From Alicyclobacillus fastidiosus (GTDB lineage Bacteria > Bacillota > Bacilli > Alicyclobacillales > Alicyclobacillaceae), in assembly GCF_026651875.1 (NCBI RefSeq), contig NZ_CP104067.1, forward strand, positions 3,348,001 to 3,412,000: a DNA stretch of 64,000 nt, read 5' to 3'. The position numbers and the translations under genes were made by a program. This document shows, in pieces, positions 16,971 through 26,526 of the stretch; the stretch's first letter is position 1, and every line of letters begins with the position of its first letter. A model generated the notes under the pieces. It worked only from the letters and a program-made list of their open reading frames with translations. It searched no databases and was not told the origin of the DNA.

Positions 16971-17162
16971 TTTATCGCCTTCTTATAAATTACTTAAAAC
17001 TATAATAATTCAAAACTTAATAAATATGATAAGAGACCCTTATGCTATTTAATCATTATACTTCTTAGTGAGACAGTACAGTGAAAATGTCGCTCACCTT
17101 CCCTGTTTTGTATTACATAAAATCCATACATTTATAGTAAATGTTATTATTCTCTATTTGCC

Positions 17163-17363
17163 ATGATTTTAGACCCAATGAGGTTCCGGAAAAAATTCGG
17201 CGAGGACGCCCAAAGCAATATTGATAAAGAGATTGTTCGCGACACCATGGGTGAGGTACCACAACCTTCAAACCCTCGTGTTGGCTGGATAGCGCCTAGT
17301 GTTTTCGGGTGTATTGTAGTTGGTGTCCTCGCAATTATTTTAGCAACACCGATTCCTTCGTAG
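17163..17363 (+). CDS. Small single-pass membrane protein, unknown
   Basis: A 66-residue frame has a polar, charged first half and one convincing hydrophobic segment near the C-terminus (VFGCIVVGVLAIILATPIP). A role as a small membrane peptide is possible. The ribosome binding site is weak and no family is recognised, so it may not be a gene. Confidence 0.35.
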   Translation: MILDPMRFRKKFGEDAQSNIDKEIVRDTMGEVPQPSNPRVGWIAPSVFGCIVVGVLAIILATPIPS

Positions 17364-17560
17364 CAATCTTAATATCCCCATGACATGTGCATGCAACAAC
17401 TACAACAAGGCCTCCGCACGTACTTTTGGTCCCCTGCCTCAATTGTGTATAGGACACCTATCCCCACATACGCAATGATTTCACGCAATATTTAATGTTG
17501 AGAAAAAATAGGTCAGTAGTGATCAAAGTCATCGTGAACAACGAAACAGTGGGAGGGCGC

Positions 17561-18771
17561 ATGTTGAAAAGACCATCGCTATTTTAGGCTGTGGTACAGC
17601 CGGAATCCATTTGGCTTACCAGTTGTTGACAACCCATCAGTTTGATGTCACCATCTTCACGCCCCAGTCTGCAGATGAAGTTCGCACCGGAAGAATTCGA
17701 TCCACCCAAGTTCACTTCTCTTCCACCATCGCCAGAGAACGATTGTATCGCATGCCCACGTGGCCCAACGCCCAAGAACTGACTTCTGTCCACGTGTCAG
17801 TCGGGGGAGAAACGTTCTTCGCCGGTTCACTTGATAAACCCGCTTATTCCATCGATCAGCGCCTGTACTTTTCCGAATGTATGGCAGATTTACAACGGCA
17901 AGGCGTGCATTTCGTCTACGCAAAGGTCTCTTCGGAGCAACTTTCGGGCATGGTCGAGTCATTTGATCTCGTTGTAGATTGCACCGGGCGCTCTGGTCCA
18001 GTGGCTCCCTTTCCGTTGGACTCTTCTATGCCGAAAATTGCGACCCCGCTTCGCAAATGTAGCGTTGGATATTTCTTAGGTGTCGAAAATGCAAAACCTG
18101 TTGGCATTCTCGCTCACATACTCCCAGGCGAAGGTGAATTGTTTGAAATTCCCGCACTAACGGAAGTGGGCCCAGTGACCATCCTGTTTGTCGAAGCGGT
18201 GCCCGGAGGACAGTTAGACGTGTTTCATCGTGCCCATCATGCACAAGATTTCTGTTCCATCATGTTGGACATCACCGAGTCATTTTTCCCGGAGATACGG
18301 AATCGATTGACCCGAGAACAGTTCTCCTTATGCGACGATCACGCCTATCTGCGTGTAGCCGTGCGATCTGAAGTACATATTCCATATTGTGAAGTGAATG
18401 GTAGGTTCGTCGTCGGTTGTGGAGACAGTGTAGTTCTCAACGACCCGATCACGGGACAGGGTGACAATACAGCCTCTTACCTGACCGAACAACTCTTTTG
18501 CGCCTTACTTGATGACGCCTCTCGAGAATGGGACGAAACCACATTTCAATCGTATTGGGAAAAATCAAAGCCATACGTAAATCATGTGGTCAGTTGGAGT
18601 CATGCCATGCTACGACCATTGCCTGAACACATTCTCGGGATGATTATGGAAGGTAGAACAAATCAAGCCGTCGCAGATCGTATCGCCAACTGGTTTAGAA
18701 CTCCATCGTCTGCATACAATGACTTCTTCTACAAAGATGAAATCCACGAAAATGGTGGCCATGAGCAATAA
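17561..18771 (+). CDS. StyA-like flavin monooxygenase (possible 5' frameshift)
   Basis: This protein of about 400 residues resembles the FAD-dependent oxygenase of styrene/indole monooxygenases (StyA family), which epoxidises aromatic alkenes using FADH2 from a partner reductase. Visible are the dinucleotide fold TIAILGCGTAGIHLAYQLL (17572 onward), the middle motif VVDCTGRSG, and VVGCGDSVVLNDPITGQG, the usual GD flavin motif. The only ATG with a good ribosome binding site (GGGAGG, ATG at 17561) is one base out of frame with the fold. Starting at the TTG at 17611 would remove the FAD-binding glycines. A one-base loss right after the ATG is likely. No StyB reductase lies nearby. Confidence 0.75.
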
Positions 18772-18887
18772 CTTCATGCTCAATATGGGGGTCCCCCTAC
18801 GAGGGACTCCCCGTACCTCGACGTGGTGCACAGGCACGATGCCAAGATGAGGGACCGATGTGTTGTATCGTATTTGGCGCCGTTCGT

Positions 18888-19412
18888 TCAAGAAACGATA
18901 ACCAGTGATTTGTCCAAATACAAATTTTTCTCCATCGTAATAGCTGGTAAACTGATCCCCATCCAGTTAAGCGTTATATTTTCAACTTTATCAAACCCGT
19001 TTTCTAGCCAGAAATGAAACACTTTATCGTTATAACCAGTGACTACATCCAATCTTATACGCTTGCTGTGTCTCGATATTGCGTACTCCTCAAATGCCTT
19101 ATAGATCTGCTTTCCGAATCCCCTATTCGCGTAGTCCTTGTGTATCATAAGTAATGATAGATAGCTTTCCTCATCTATTTTAAAATCAATTATCCCTACA
19201 ATTTTTTGAACGTCTTTCCTAAGTACTTTGCAAGAGGAGAAACCCAAGCTTTTCATTGATTCCAGTTCTTCAACCACCCATTGAAACGTAACCTGATTAT
19301 CTCGAATGTGATGTCGTAAAAACTGTGTGTTAGAATTGTATATTTCAACTACATTCTCGACATCCACCATCTGAATTGGTTCGATGTAAACGTTCTCGGA
19401 TTCAAAGACCAT
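18888..19412 (-). CDS. GNAT acetyltransferase
   Basis: This N-acetyltransferase of about 174 residues has the GNAT fold pattern: YIEPIQMVDVENVVEIY at the start, a central VGIIDFKIDEESYLSLLMI, the acetyl-CoA loop HKDYANRGFGKQIYKAFEE (about 91-109) and FWLENGFDKVENI near the end. The frame opens at 19502, but ATG at 19412 has GGGAGGG about eight bases upstream and begins at the normal family position, so it was chosen. The acceptor is unknown. The stop of the APH-like gene upstream lies 65 bases away on the same strand, so the pair may be co-transcribed. Confidence 0.8.
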   Translation of the reverse strand: MVFESENVYIEPIQMVDVENVVEIYNSNTQFLRHHIRDNQVTFQWVVEELESMKSLGFSSCKVLRKDVQKIVGIIDFKIDEESYLSLLMIHKDYANRGFGKQIYKAFEEYAISRHSKRIRLDVVTGYNDKVFHFWLENGFDKVENITLNWMGISLPAITMEKNLYLDKSLVIVS

Positions 19413-19477
19413 TGAGGCACCCTCCCACCTATATACAACCAAATTCGTTATACGACATGCACGAATGCTTCCGTAGT

Positions 19478-20401
19478 CTAATAAATTTCTGACTCGATCC
19501 ATCCCAGATACCTTCTAATCCGCTCATCGGGTCGGCTTCTTAAATCTTCTACGTCCTGACGTTTCGGGATTTTTCCAGCCATATAGAATATTCTAATCGC
19601 TGTACCCAAAGAAATTTCCTCTCTACTGAATCCATCCCCGTATGCGGTTATGAAATCGGTCCAATATTCAAGGGACTTTTCCTTATTCTTGAGATGAAGG
19701 CGTACCACACCCATGTCAATGGCTCTGTGACCGAATCCACACTCATCAAAGTCAAGGCAGCACCACTTGTCCTGCGTGACCAAAATGTTGCCGAAGTGCA
19801 AATCAGCATGAATAAATTGTTTACGAGAACCAAACGCATCAAACCGTCTTCTCAGTTCTTGGGCAATTTCCAGACAGCGTTGTCTATCAGCGTCGGATAA
19901 AACACCGAAGTCTAATAAGTTGCGTAAAGGTTCCTCAACGGTTTGTTTTAAATCATACTTTGGGCGATGCCACCCTCTCCATTGAGGTGCTAGACGTTTC
20001 ATAACAGAATCTGTGCTATTATGCATTTTTCTCATGAGGCGACCGAGATTGGAATAGTCAAAGGATGTCGGTTTCTCAATGACTTGACCATCTACAAATT
20101 CGAACGCAGCATAGAGAAGTTCTTCATTGGATATGGCGAGTCTTGACACCGAGTCATCGTCCGTATTCCTAACTACTTTCGGAACAGGAATAAAATCCCC
20201 CAAGATATTCATCCACTCATGTTCCGCACGAATCTGGTCTGGTGAATATCGGCCTTGTCTGTAGCGTCGCAAAATGTACTTTCCATTCGGAGTATGAACA
20301 ACATAGGTATCGTTTTCGACATGCTGTAACAGATGAAAAGTTGTATCAGATACGTTCCACGAATAGGACCCAACAATAAACTTCCATTCATGTTCTTGCA
20401 T
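19478..20401 (-). CDS. APH-family (aminoglycoside phosphotransferase-like) kinase
   Basis: This 307-residue kinase has the aminoglycoside phosphotransferase/choline kinase fold. The N-lobe has YVVHTPNGKYILRRY, whose arginine/lysine strand mimics the ATP-lysine strand. The catalytic loop is FIHADLHFGNILV (Asp and Asn present) and the metal-binding motif is WCCLDFDECGFG. Length and motif order fit a complete enzyme of the class that also includes homoserine kinase type II and CotS-like proteins. The substrate could be an amino sugar, an alcohol or a spore-coat component; resistance is not established. GGAAGCGG lies before the ATG. Confidence 0.8.
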   Translation of the reverse strand: MQEHEWKFIVGSYSWNVSDTTFHLLQHVENDTYVVHTPNGKYILRRYRQGRYSPDQIRAEHEWMNILGDFIPVPKVVRNTDDDSVSRLAISNEELLYAAFEFVDGQVIEKPTSFDYSNLGRLMRKMHNSTDSVMKRLAPQWRGWHRPKYDLKQTVEEPLRNLLDFGVLSDADRQRCLEIAQELRRRFDAFGSRKQFIHADLHFGNILVTQDKWCCLDFDECGFGHRAIDMGVVRLHLKNKEKSLEYWTDFITAYGDGFSREEISLGTAIRIFYMAGKIPKRQDVEDLRSRPDERIRRYLGWIESEIY

Positions 20402-20546
20402 TTCAATTCACCGCTTCCAGTAGACGCTGTATCTTACTAATACCCGAGCACATTCAAACGTTATCACAATAGGTATCACACCTGATGTTTCACAAGCCGG
20501 ACCGACATAACTGTGCCAACCGAGCACCACACCTGGTAACGTCTAT

Positions 20547-21212
20547 CTAAGCCAGCAACAAGATTACAAGACAATTTGCCCAGTTTATCAAGCACGATAT
20601 CCTGATACAACAATGAAAAGATGGAGGTCGTATTGACCTCCACCTGAGACGAACATACGTGAAGGAAGGCTGTTCGACTCCGGGTTCACAATTTGGATTT
20701 CCACATGTCCCGTACATCGTATGGAAAGTCTGATTGATACCACATAGACCATCTCGGCTGGCAACACTTCTCGATAAGAGCGGATATCGAGCAAAGACTG
20801 TTTCAATGCGACCGTTTGCTGAAATCACGGCGTGATCAAAAATGTCCGGCTCACCATGCCAATATGGATGTCTGGTCCAATTCGTCTTGCCATCTACGCT
20901 CTCAGCATAGCCGTGGAAGTATTGTTTGGATTCCCTATCGGGTCCTTGCAAATACCACATTCTCCATTTACCATCGTGATACACAAGATTTGGCTCAACG
21001 ACATTGCCAAACTCCCATGGTTCTAATGCAGTAAACACTGAATTCTCATAACGATCCCAATGTAGACCATTCCATTCCAAAAAACCAATTGAATAAGGAT
21101 CCGTGAAACCGGTACATTGTCCATTGTTTGGGTCCACCGTGCCGAACTCCCGATGTCCCCACCGCTGATCAACATTTTGAGTGATTAATACCTGGAAATT
21201 TGTATCTCTCAC
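20547..21212 (-). pseudogene. Broken glycosidase with five-bladed propeller pattern
   Basis: The minus-strand protein contains TDPYSIGFLEWNGLHWDRYE, a GNVVEPNLVYHDGKWRMWYLQ-like blade (about 70-90), HGYAESVDGKTNWTRHPY, and GEPDIFDHAVISANGRIE. These are repeats of the kind seen in GH43/GH32-type five-bladed beta-propellers. Near 20650 the frame changes: the neighbouring frame (20588-20806) holds the plausible ending VSGGGQYDLHLFIVVSGYRA. The start also lacks a signal peptide or a clear ribosome binding site. It is most likely a frameshifted, 5'-shortened glycoside hydrolase. The substrate cannot be inferred. Confidence 0.6.
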
Positions 21213-21390
21213 ACAGTTTATTCACACTCTATACTCACATGCGACAACATGTGGTTACACAAGATGCGATTGCCTACACCTACAAATGGCTCGGTTAGCG
21301 ACATGTAACATTACATCAGCTCACTTTTGGGTATCGTACGAGCATGATGCCGCTCAGGATACTGAGAAATATTAGGAGGAGTAAACCGAT

Positions 21391-22794
21391 ATGCCCCATT
21401 GGAACCCACACAAGAGTCAAATGAAGTTGCCTCACGAATTATCTGTTAATCCCATGTTTGCTCTCGAGGGAGAAGACGCAGTTCCACGATTTCGCATGCG
21501 TGACCAAGGAATGTTACCCGAAACAGCTTATCAAATTGTTCATGATGAAATTATTCTAGACGGCAATGCGCGCCAAAATCTTGCAACATTCGTGACCACA
21601 TGGATGGAACCGGCCGCAGATCGCTTATACGCCGAATCGTTTGACAAGAACATGATTGATAAAGATGAATACCCACAGACAGCGGCGATAGAGGAGCGAT
21701 GCGTCCACATTTTAGCTGATCTGTGGCATTCTCCTCATCCAGAGAGTACGATGGGCGTTTCGACGACGGGATCATCGGAAGCATGTATGCTGGCAGGTCT
21801 CGCGTTAAAGCGGCGCTGGCAAAATTCACGTAAAAGACAGGGAAAACCAATTGACCGTCCGAATATCGTTTTTAGTTCCGCTGTTCAGGTCGTTTGGGAA
21901 AAATTCGCGAACTATTGGGATGTAGAGGCGCGTTATGTGAACGTTACCCCTGATCACCTTTATATGGTGCCAGAACAAGTTCTCTCTGTCGTAGACGAAA
22001 ATACCATTGCTGTGGTGCCGATTCTCGGGGTTACCTACACAGGACTTTACGAACCGATTGCTGCTATCGCCAAAGCCTTGGACGATTTACAGGCGCGGAC
22101 AGGCCTGGACATTCCGATACACGTAGATGCTGCATCGGGGGGATTGGTAGCCCCTTTTCTTCAACCAGACTTGGTCTGGGACTTTCAATTACCTAGGGTG
22201 AAGTCCATCAATGTATCCGGGCACAAATATGGACTCGTCTATCCTGGTCTGGGATGGGTGGTTTGGCGTGAAGCTGAAGATCTCCCGGAGGATCTTATCT
22301 TCCGAGTGTCCTACTTAGGTGGAAACATGCCGACCTTTGCCTTAAACTTCTCTCGTCCCGGCGCCCAAGTACTGCTGCAATATTATAATTTTTTGCGTTT
22401 AGGCAAAGACGGGTACTATGCAGTGCAAAAGACCTGTCAGTCAGTGGCACAATTTCTTAGTGCGGCGATTGGTAATATGGGACCGTTTGAATTATTTACC
22501 GACGGTTCGGATATTCCTGTATTCGCGTGGCGACTGAAAGATGGGTACACATCAAATTGGAATCTTTATCATTTGTCTCAACAATTGCGCACGTATGGAT
22601 GGCAAGTGCCCGCTTATCCTATGCCCCCAAATATGGAGGATGTGACGATTATGCGCGTTGTGGTTCGAAACGGATTTTCCATGGACCTTGCTCACTTATT
22701 CTTGATGAATTTGAAACAGGCCGTTACGTATCTGGATTCTTTGGATGGGCCCATGCCACATCAGACAAAGAAAGACAACGGTTTTCATCATTGA
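21391..22794 (+). CDS. gadB: Glutamate decarboxylase
   Basis: This 467-residue PLP enzyme converts L-glutamate to GABA and CO2 while consuming a proton, a classic cytoplasmic acid-stress reaction. The substrate-binding stretch VTTWMEPAADRLYAES (about 68-83), the GSSEACMLAGLALKRRW region (about 127-143), the IPIHVDAASGGLVAPF segment and the PLP lysine in VSGHKYGLVYPG (Lys279) all fit bacterial Gad enzymes. Full family length. AGGAGGAG precedes the ATG. No glutamate/GABA antiporter (GadC) gene is adjacent. A hairpin terminator follows at about 22963. Acid tolerance would suit an acidophilic Alicyclobacillus-like host. Confidence 0.95.
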   Translation: MPHWNPHKSQMKLPHELSVNPMFALEGEDAVPRFRMRDQGMLPETAYQIVHDEIILDGNARQNLATFVTTWMEPAADRLYAESFDKNMIDKDEYPQTAAIEERCVHILADLWHSPHPESTMGVSTTGSSEACMLAGLALKRRWQNSRKRQGKPIDRPNIVFSSAVQVVWEKFANYWDVEARYVNVTPDHLYMVPEQVLSVVDENTIAVVPILGVTYTGLYEPIAAIAKALDDLQARTGLDIPIHVDAASGGLVAPFLQPDLVWDFQLPRVKSINVSGHKYGLVYPGLGWVVWREAEDLPEDLIFRVSYLGGNMPTFALNFSRPGAQVLLQYYNFLRLGKDGYYAVQKTCQSVAQFLSAAIGNMGPFELFTDGSDIPVFAWRLKDGYTSNWNLYHLSQQLRTYGWQVPAYPMPPNMEDVTIMRVVVRNGFSMDLAHLFLMNLKQAVTYLDSLDGPMPHQTKKDNGFHH

Positions 22795-22962
22795 AGCGTA
22801 AAAATGAAGCTTTGCATAAAAAATTAACAATCGCGTCCGTAGACGTACAGGGGCCAAAGCATCATATGAAAACGGTATAATAGAAGTTTGGCTCCCAAAA
22901 GTTCAGCAACAAGTAAGCAGTCAAATTGGTGCCCACTTTCACTAAATTTATATCTTTTTCGA

Positions 22963-22988
22963 GCGCCTCTCAGAGAGGGGCGTCTTTG
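22963..22988 (+). terminator. Terminator-like hairpin downstream of gadB
   Basis: GCGCCTCTC pairs with GAGAGGGGCG around a tiny loop and is followed by TCTTTG. It lies about 170 bases after the gadB stop and would end gadB transcription. The T tract is short, so strength is uncertain. Confidence 0.6.
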
Positions 22989-23057
22989 TACATGAACGAT
23001 ATGTTTATTTCTGTGGCCCTAGCGCCATTGTCGAATCAACTTACAGCATGAATCCAG

Positions 23058-23352
23058 ATTGACTGCACTTTTATCAGTGGGTTATCTGACCTCTGCGTGT
23101 GGTACTTGTGCACGCTCTGAAGCTCCGCGTATGTAATCAGTGGGATCGCACGCCGAAACGATAAGGCGCGTAAATTCGACCTTCCACGTTTGCTGATCTG
23201 AGTACGGCCCTAGTGGTCCCCGAGCTGTTCCCCTTCAGGTCACCCTCGCCAGCCTTTGCATCTGTCGAGGGTGTTTATACGAGAAGATACTCCAACTTCG
23301 GCAATAAACCTAGCGGCTGTTACGAGCCCAATTCCAGGTACACTCATTCTGT
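23058..23352 (-). pseudogene. IS110-family transposase remnant (second, more damaged)
   Basis: The minus strand starts at MSVPGIGLVTAARFIAEVG, essentially the same motif as in the remnant at 4121-4735. It continues in shifting frames with LKGNSSGT and QISKRGRSNLRALSFRRAIP. Stops and frameshifts interrupt it, and only the C-terminal domain survives. It borders the end of the PHP-domain hydrolase gene. Two degraded copies of the same IS110 region in one window suggest the family was once active here. Confidence 0.7.
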
Positions 23353-23379
23353 TACGCATGAATCCGACTCACCAATCGC

Positions 23380-24663
23380 TCAATCCACGCTAGTGTCGAA
23401 ATAAATTGGATTGCATAGGGCGGCCATCAAAGTATCATCCACCTCGCCAAATCTCCTCCACACTTCAACACGCCAAAACTTACGGCATTCAGCGTGCCAT
23501 TGGTACTTAAACTCAGATGTATCAGATTGTATTGTGAATGTTTTTTCCGTTCCTTGTTCCGAAATCAAATGAATTATATCTCCAGCTTCAAGATGATTAA
23601 TAATCAAAACAAGTTCGTCAACTTCTCCACTTGGAACGGTGTCTCCGATGATGTACCCACCGCAAGTAAAATCTAGGGTCGGACCCGTCGGCTTATAGCT
23701 GATAAACACGTGACCCTGGTCAATTGCCTCAAGGAGAGCTTGGGAACTCTTTGATTCACTCATAACCCAAGTTGTCGGCATACCATGCCGTACCTGCGGG
23801 TGCGGTCGGTGGGTATCACTGCCACCAATGGCTACAAGCTTACGCCCGGACTCTAGCTGTCCTTGCCACCAATCAAGGGTTTGTTGATTGTATGGGCGCC
23901 ACGGACCGTTCCACACTTCTAACCAGTCAAAGTCAAAATCCCAACTCCACTGCCAACTGCAACTTGGATAGCTGGTGTCATGGGGATGATTGAGGGCAAC
24001 ATAGGCACCTCGTTCTTTGGCTGTCGCAATGGCTTTATCGAGTGTCGTTTGATCAAGTACGCGAAAGTCATCAACTGGATTCGTAACTCCGAACAAATTG
24101 CAGTGACCACGGTAAGTTGTAAGCTCCATCGCAGGAATATAAGTGACAGGGGATTCTCTGGGAAATTCAAAGTTCTGACTGACAGTGTTGTGATCTGTCA
24201 ATCCAATAAAGTTAAGGTCCTGGGTCTTTGCAATGGTGTCTATCTCGGAAAGTGTGTACGCACCATCACTATGCAATGTATGGATGTGGAGATCGCCACG
24301 GAACCACTTGGATCTTCGCTCAGATAGTGTGATTGTGGTTTCCACATGAGCTCCGGCCCGGTCAACCGTGTAGGCACCGAGTAAGACAGCCCATCTCCCT
24401 GGATTGATCTCTCCAGCTCTATATCCCGGTGTCGCTTGATCCAAACTAATTGTTAGGTCATATTTAGAACCTCCGCTCCAACCACGTACTTTCGTTGGAT
24501 CGGATACCCCAACATCAATGATGCATTTTTCTGGCTCCTCGGACATGACACTCACTTGAATACGAATTTCTCCAATGTTCTCTGGTACCGTGAAAGGAAC
24601 TTCTAAAAATCCACCTTCATTTTCTTTATGGATGTCGGTATAGAGCGTCAATACATTTTCCAT
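23380..24663 (-). CDS. PHP-domain metallohydrolase, CehA/McbA-like
   Basis: This 427-residue protein has an N-terminal beta-sandwich-like region (about 1-118) and a PHP domain. Metal-binding motifs are visible: RGDLHIHTLHSD (122-133), GLTDHNT (154-160), and later ALNHPHD and GGSDTHRPHP. The type is that annotated as CehA/McbA-family metallohydrolases, which hydrolyse phosphodiesters, carbamates or similar bonds. Being the last gene of a LacI-ABC transporter unit suggests it cleaves the imported compound. AAGGGGTG lies before the ATG, 16 bases after the upstream permease gene. No signal peptide is seen, so it acts in the cytoplasm. Confidence 0.85.
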   Translation of the reverse strand: MENVLTLYTDIHKENEGGFLEVPFTVPENIGEIRIQVSVMSEEPEKCIIDVGVSDPTKVRGWSGGSKYDLTISLDQATPGYRAGEINPGRWAVLLGAYTVDRAGAHVETTITLSERRSKWFRGDLHIHTLHSDGAYTLSEIDTIAKTQDLNFIGLTDHNTVSQNFEFPRESPVTYIPAMELTTYRGHCNLFGVTNPVDDFRVLDQTTLDKAIATAKERGAYVALNHPHDTSYPSCSWQWSWDFDFDWLEVWNGPWRPYNQQTLDWWQGQLESGRKLVAIGGSDTHRPHPQVRHGMPTTWVMSESKSSQALLEAIDQGHVFISYKPTGPTLDFTCGGYIIGDTVPSGEVDELVLIINHLEAGDIIHLISEQGTEKTFTIQSDTSEFKYQWHAECRKFWRVEVWRRFGEVDDTLMAALCNPIYFDTSVD

Positions 24664-24679
24664 TTTAGCACCCCTTACG

Positions 24680-25540
24680 TTATTCCTTGCTGGTTCCTAG
24701 GAAAATTCCTTTTACGAAGTATTTCTGGACGAATGGGTAGACGAATATCAATGGTAAGACAGCAATGATAATCCCAGCCATTTTGACGTTGGTTGTGACA
24801 AGATTTCCGCTTGAAGTAGACGACCCCTGATCAACCAATCCGTACAACGCAACTTGCAGGGTGTCTTTGCTTGAATTATTAATCAGCAACAGCGTTGTCA
24901 ATAGGTTATTCCAGCGTCCGACGAACTCGAATAATGTGACAGTAGCCAAGCCGGCTTTCGAGAGAGGAATAAAAATACGCCAAAAGGAACGAAAGTGACC
25001 GGCCCCGTCAATCTTTGCTGCTTCCAATATGTCCATAGGAATGGATTGAAAGAAATTCCTCATCAGGAGAATACTAAAGCCTGAAACAGCGCCGGACAGA
25101 ATTAATGCCAACAACGTGTTGAGCAATCCAAATTCCTGGATGGCCACGTAAAAAGGGATCATGATGGCTTCAAATGGAATCATCATGGTGATCAAAATGA
25201 AGATAGTAAGCACGCGTCGCCCCGGGAGTGAAGGCTGCGCCAAGGCATAGCCAGCCAATGCCGATAAGAACACGTGGAGCACAGTGCCTATGACGGTGAC
25301 AATCACGCTATTTTCAAATGGTTGCCAAAGGTCCAACACAGTCCAAATTGTTTTATATCCAGATAGGCTGAAATCTCGTGGCCACATGAGAATGCCTGGT
25401 TGCATGGAGCCAAGATTGGAACTGAAAGATTCAGCTATCGCGTTCCAGAAAGGAACAATCATAGTGGAAGCGATTATCACGAGAAACAGTAAGTTCACGA
25501 TGATGAAGGCCAGACGACCGCCAGTCATTTTACGTTGCAC
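24680..25540 (-). CDS. Sugar-type ABC permease, MalG-like
   Basis: This inner-membrane subunit of a carbohydrate or glycerol-phosphate-type ABC importer has six predicted membrane helices. The permease EAA-type loop for ATPase contact is ILEAAKIDGAGHFRSFWRI (about 158-176). The first helix follows GGRLAFIIVNLLFLVIIAS. A frame opens at 25558 but only with TTG. The GTG at 25540 has AAGGAGG eight bases upstream, so it is the preferred start; ATG at 25546 is too close. The gene follows the other permease by a few bases and is followed by the PHP hydrolase. No ATP-binding gene is present, so a shared MsmK-type ATPase is assumed. Confidence 0.85.
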   Translation of the reverse strand: MQRKMTGGRLAFIIVNLLFLVIIASTMIVPFWNAIAESFSSNLGSMQPGILMWPRDFSLSGYKTIWTVLDLWQPFENSVIVTVIGTVLHVFLSALAGYALAQPSLPGRRVLTIFILITMMIPFEAIMIPFYVAIQEFGLLNTLLALILSGAVSGFSILLMRNFFQSIPMDILEAAKIDGAGHFRSFWRIFIPLSKAGLATVTLFEFVGRWNNLLTTLLLINNSSKDTLQVALYGLVDQGSSTSSGNLVTTNVKMAGIIIAVLPLIFVYPFVQKYFVKGIFLGTSKE

Positions 25541-25554
25541 CCACATGCCCTCCT

Positions 25555-26493
25555 TCAAATTGTGTCGTACCGAACCAGTCGTTGAGTGAACACCGTTAAC
25601 AACAATGTAAAGACCAAAATAATTAGCGCGCTGGCAGTAGCTTGACCGATGTTCATCTGTGTAAGGCCCTGATCATACACGTATGTCATTAACACATCTA
25701 CTTTCGGTTGGATCACCGCGTTTCGCATCACGAAAATCTGATCAAACATCTGAAGCACACCCATAATGGAGAGAAGACCGACAATTTGCATGGTCCTAGC
25801 GAGACCTGGGATGGTGACATACCAGGTCTCTTGCCAGCGATTTGCACCGTCGACCTGTGCTGATGCGTAGAGCTCCGGATTGATTCCCGCAAGCGCTGCC
25901 AAATAAATCACACAGTTGAAGCCGACGTCCTTCCATACACTCACCAGAATAATGACCCACCGGGCCACATTCGGGTCGGACATAAACTGGACAGAGGAGA
26001 TGCCGAACGCATTCAGTACGGCATTGACTAATCCACCATCCGGATTGAGGATTTCAACCCACAATCCACCAACGACCGCCCATGAGAATAGATGGGGCAG
26101 GTAAATGACCATTTGAAAAGTTCGTTTCATCCACTGTTGCAATAATTCGTTCAGCGATAGAGCGATCACGATAGGCGCCACAAAGCCAATCGTGAGCATG
26201 CTAATGCCCAACATCAAAGTGTTTCGAAAGTCAGCCCAAAAAGTTGGATCTGTGAGCACATTTCGATAATTCTCAAGCCCGACGAACGGACGGTTTCCGA
26301 TGAGATTAAAATCCTGCATACTAATTAGCACCGAATGCACCAGCGGGTAGTACGTAAAGACAATGAAGTATGCAATCGTTGGCAACAACATCGCATATAG
26401 GGGGATTGCACGTCTCCACCTATTCCAACGACGATCTCGCTGGTGGACCAATGCTTGTCCCGTTGATGGACGGAGTAGTCCTGTGCTAGCCAA
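25555..26493 (-). CDS. Sugar-type ABC permease, MalF/UgpA-like
   Basis: This partner permease has about six membrane helices, beginning at YAMLLPTIAYFIVFTYYPLV. The extracellular-side signature is FVGLENYRNVL and the EAA-type loop is LYASAQVDGANRWQETWYV. The length fits a complete subunit. The frame opens with TTG at 26514, but TTG at 26493 has GAGG nine bases upstream, so it was chosen. It is coupled tightly to the second permease gene. Together they would import the ligand bound by the upstream lipoprotein. Confidence 0.85.
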   Translation of the reverse strand: MASTGLLRPSTGQALVHQRDRRWNRWRRAIPLYAMLLPTIAYFIVFTYYPLVHSVLISMQDFNLIGNRPFVGLENYRNVLTDPTFWADFRNTLMLGISMLTIGFVAPIVIALSLNELLQQWMKRTFQMVIYLPHLFSWAVVGGLWVEILNPDGGLVNAVLNAFGISSVQFMSDPNVARWVIILVSVWKDVGFNCVIYLAALAGINPELYASAQVDGANRWQETWYVTIPGLARTMQIVGLLSIMGVLQMFDQIFVMRNAVIQPKVDVLMTYVYDQGLTQMNIGQATASALIILVFTLLLTVFTQRLVRYDTI

Positions 26494-26526
26494 GTTGACA
26501 GTCCTCACTTTCAAAAATGGAATTCA

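Noticed and set aside
21391..22794. Complete glutamate-dependent acid resistance system
   Set aside because: Only the decarboxylase is present; no GadC antiporter gene is in the window.
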